Shown in pieces: positions 63,891-64,000 of a stretch of 64,000 bases of DNA (positions are counted from its first letter, which is position 1; the number at the start of each line of letters is the position of its first letter). A model generated the notes under the pieces. The model saw nothing but the letters and a program-made list of their open reading frames with translations. It ran no database searches and was not told where the DNA came from. The position numbers and the translations under genes are program-made. The stretch comes from Leptobrachium leishanense (taxonomy: Eukaryota > Chordata > Amphibia > Anura > Megophryidae): the NCBI GenBank assembly GCA_009667805.1, contig CM019069.1:47612201-47676200 (forward strand). Direction: 5' to 3'.

Positions 63891-64000
63891 TATTTTCCTA
63901 TGTCAATAAACATGTAATTTTAAACAAAAGTATTTTATTTTAGAACAAGTGTTTTTTTTTTTTTAGATTTGCAACTACTTTTATTTTATTTTAGAGCAGG
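63891..64000. other. AT-rich upstream DNA, nothing recognised
   Basis: Low-complexity T- and A-rich sequence running to the window edge. No exon, promoter signature or element end was seen. In other vertebrates HAT1 lies head-to-head with SLC25A12, but no HAT1 exon is visible here. Confidence 0.5.

Overview
This is nuclear DNA from a vertebrate, most likely an amphibian and probably a frog. Conserved coding exons with GT/AG splice sites sit in multi-kilobase introns filled with Tc1/mariner, Harbinger-like, hAT-like, L2-like LINE, tRNA-derived SINE and LTR sequence. The species cannot be named from sequence alone. There are no bacterial-type operons, no CRISPR array and no tRNA or rRNA gene.

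The one cellular gene I can support is the 5' half of SLC25A12 (aralar1, the calcium-regulated mitochondrial aspartate/glutamate carrier), read on the minus strand. Nine coding exons were located by hand: exon 1 (62864-62875), 2 (61902-61949), 3 (36005-36147), 4 (33277-33392), 5 (23064-23203), 6 (20432-20578), 7 (17377-17515), 8 (14916-15009) and 9 (11942-12026). The phases join without a break into 308 codons, covering the N-terminal EF-hand regulatory domain up to the linker before the carrier. The six-helix carrier domain is not in the window; its exons should lie beyond base 1. The promoter and 5'UTR lie just above 62876, with a short minisatellite at 63152-63390.

Everything else is intronic or upstream. 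Intron 9 (1-11941) holds Harbinger-like elements (1624-3092), an hAT element (3935-4482), an intact-looking Tc1 transposon with a 351-residue transposase (6415-8024), and a 34-bp tandem array (8340-10293) split by a Harbinger-like insertion and a solo LTR. Introns 8 to 5 hold an L2 tail split by another element, a 1.2-kb hAT element with an exact 8-bp target duplication, a degenerate hammerhead-like motif and a telomere-like 60-bp satellite. Intron 4 holds a 1.08-kb hAT element with an internal 110-bp array, nested foldback elements, a poly(A)-ended retroposed block, a Tc1 relic and a SINE. Intron 3 holds a three-deep nest of elements. Intron 2 (25.8 kb) holds an 825-bp tandem duplication, an L2 3' end with the RT C-terminus, two solo LTRs in opposite orientation, more Harbinger-like and hAT copies, and a homogeneous 37-bp minisatellite.

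No new multi-gene system was found. The most notable points are the Tc1 copy with IR/DR ends, the Harbinger-like family with TWA target duplications, the datable nested insertions, the hAT element carrying an inverted copy of its own flank, and hammerhead-ribozyme-like relics. Family names for non-coding elements rest on termini and target duplications, not on database searches.
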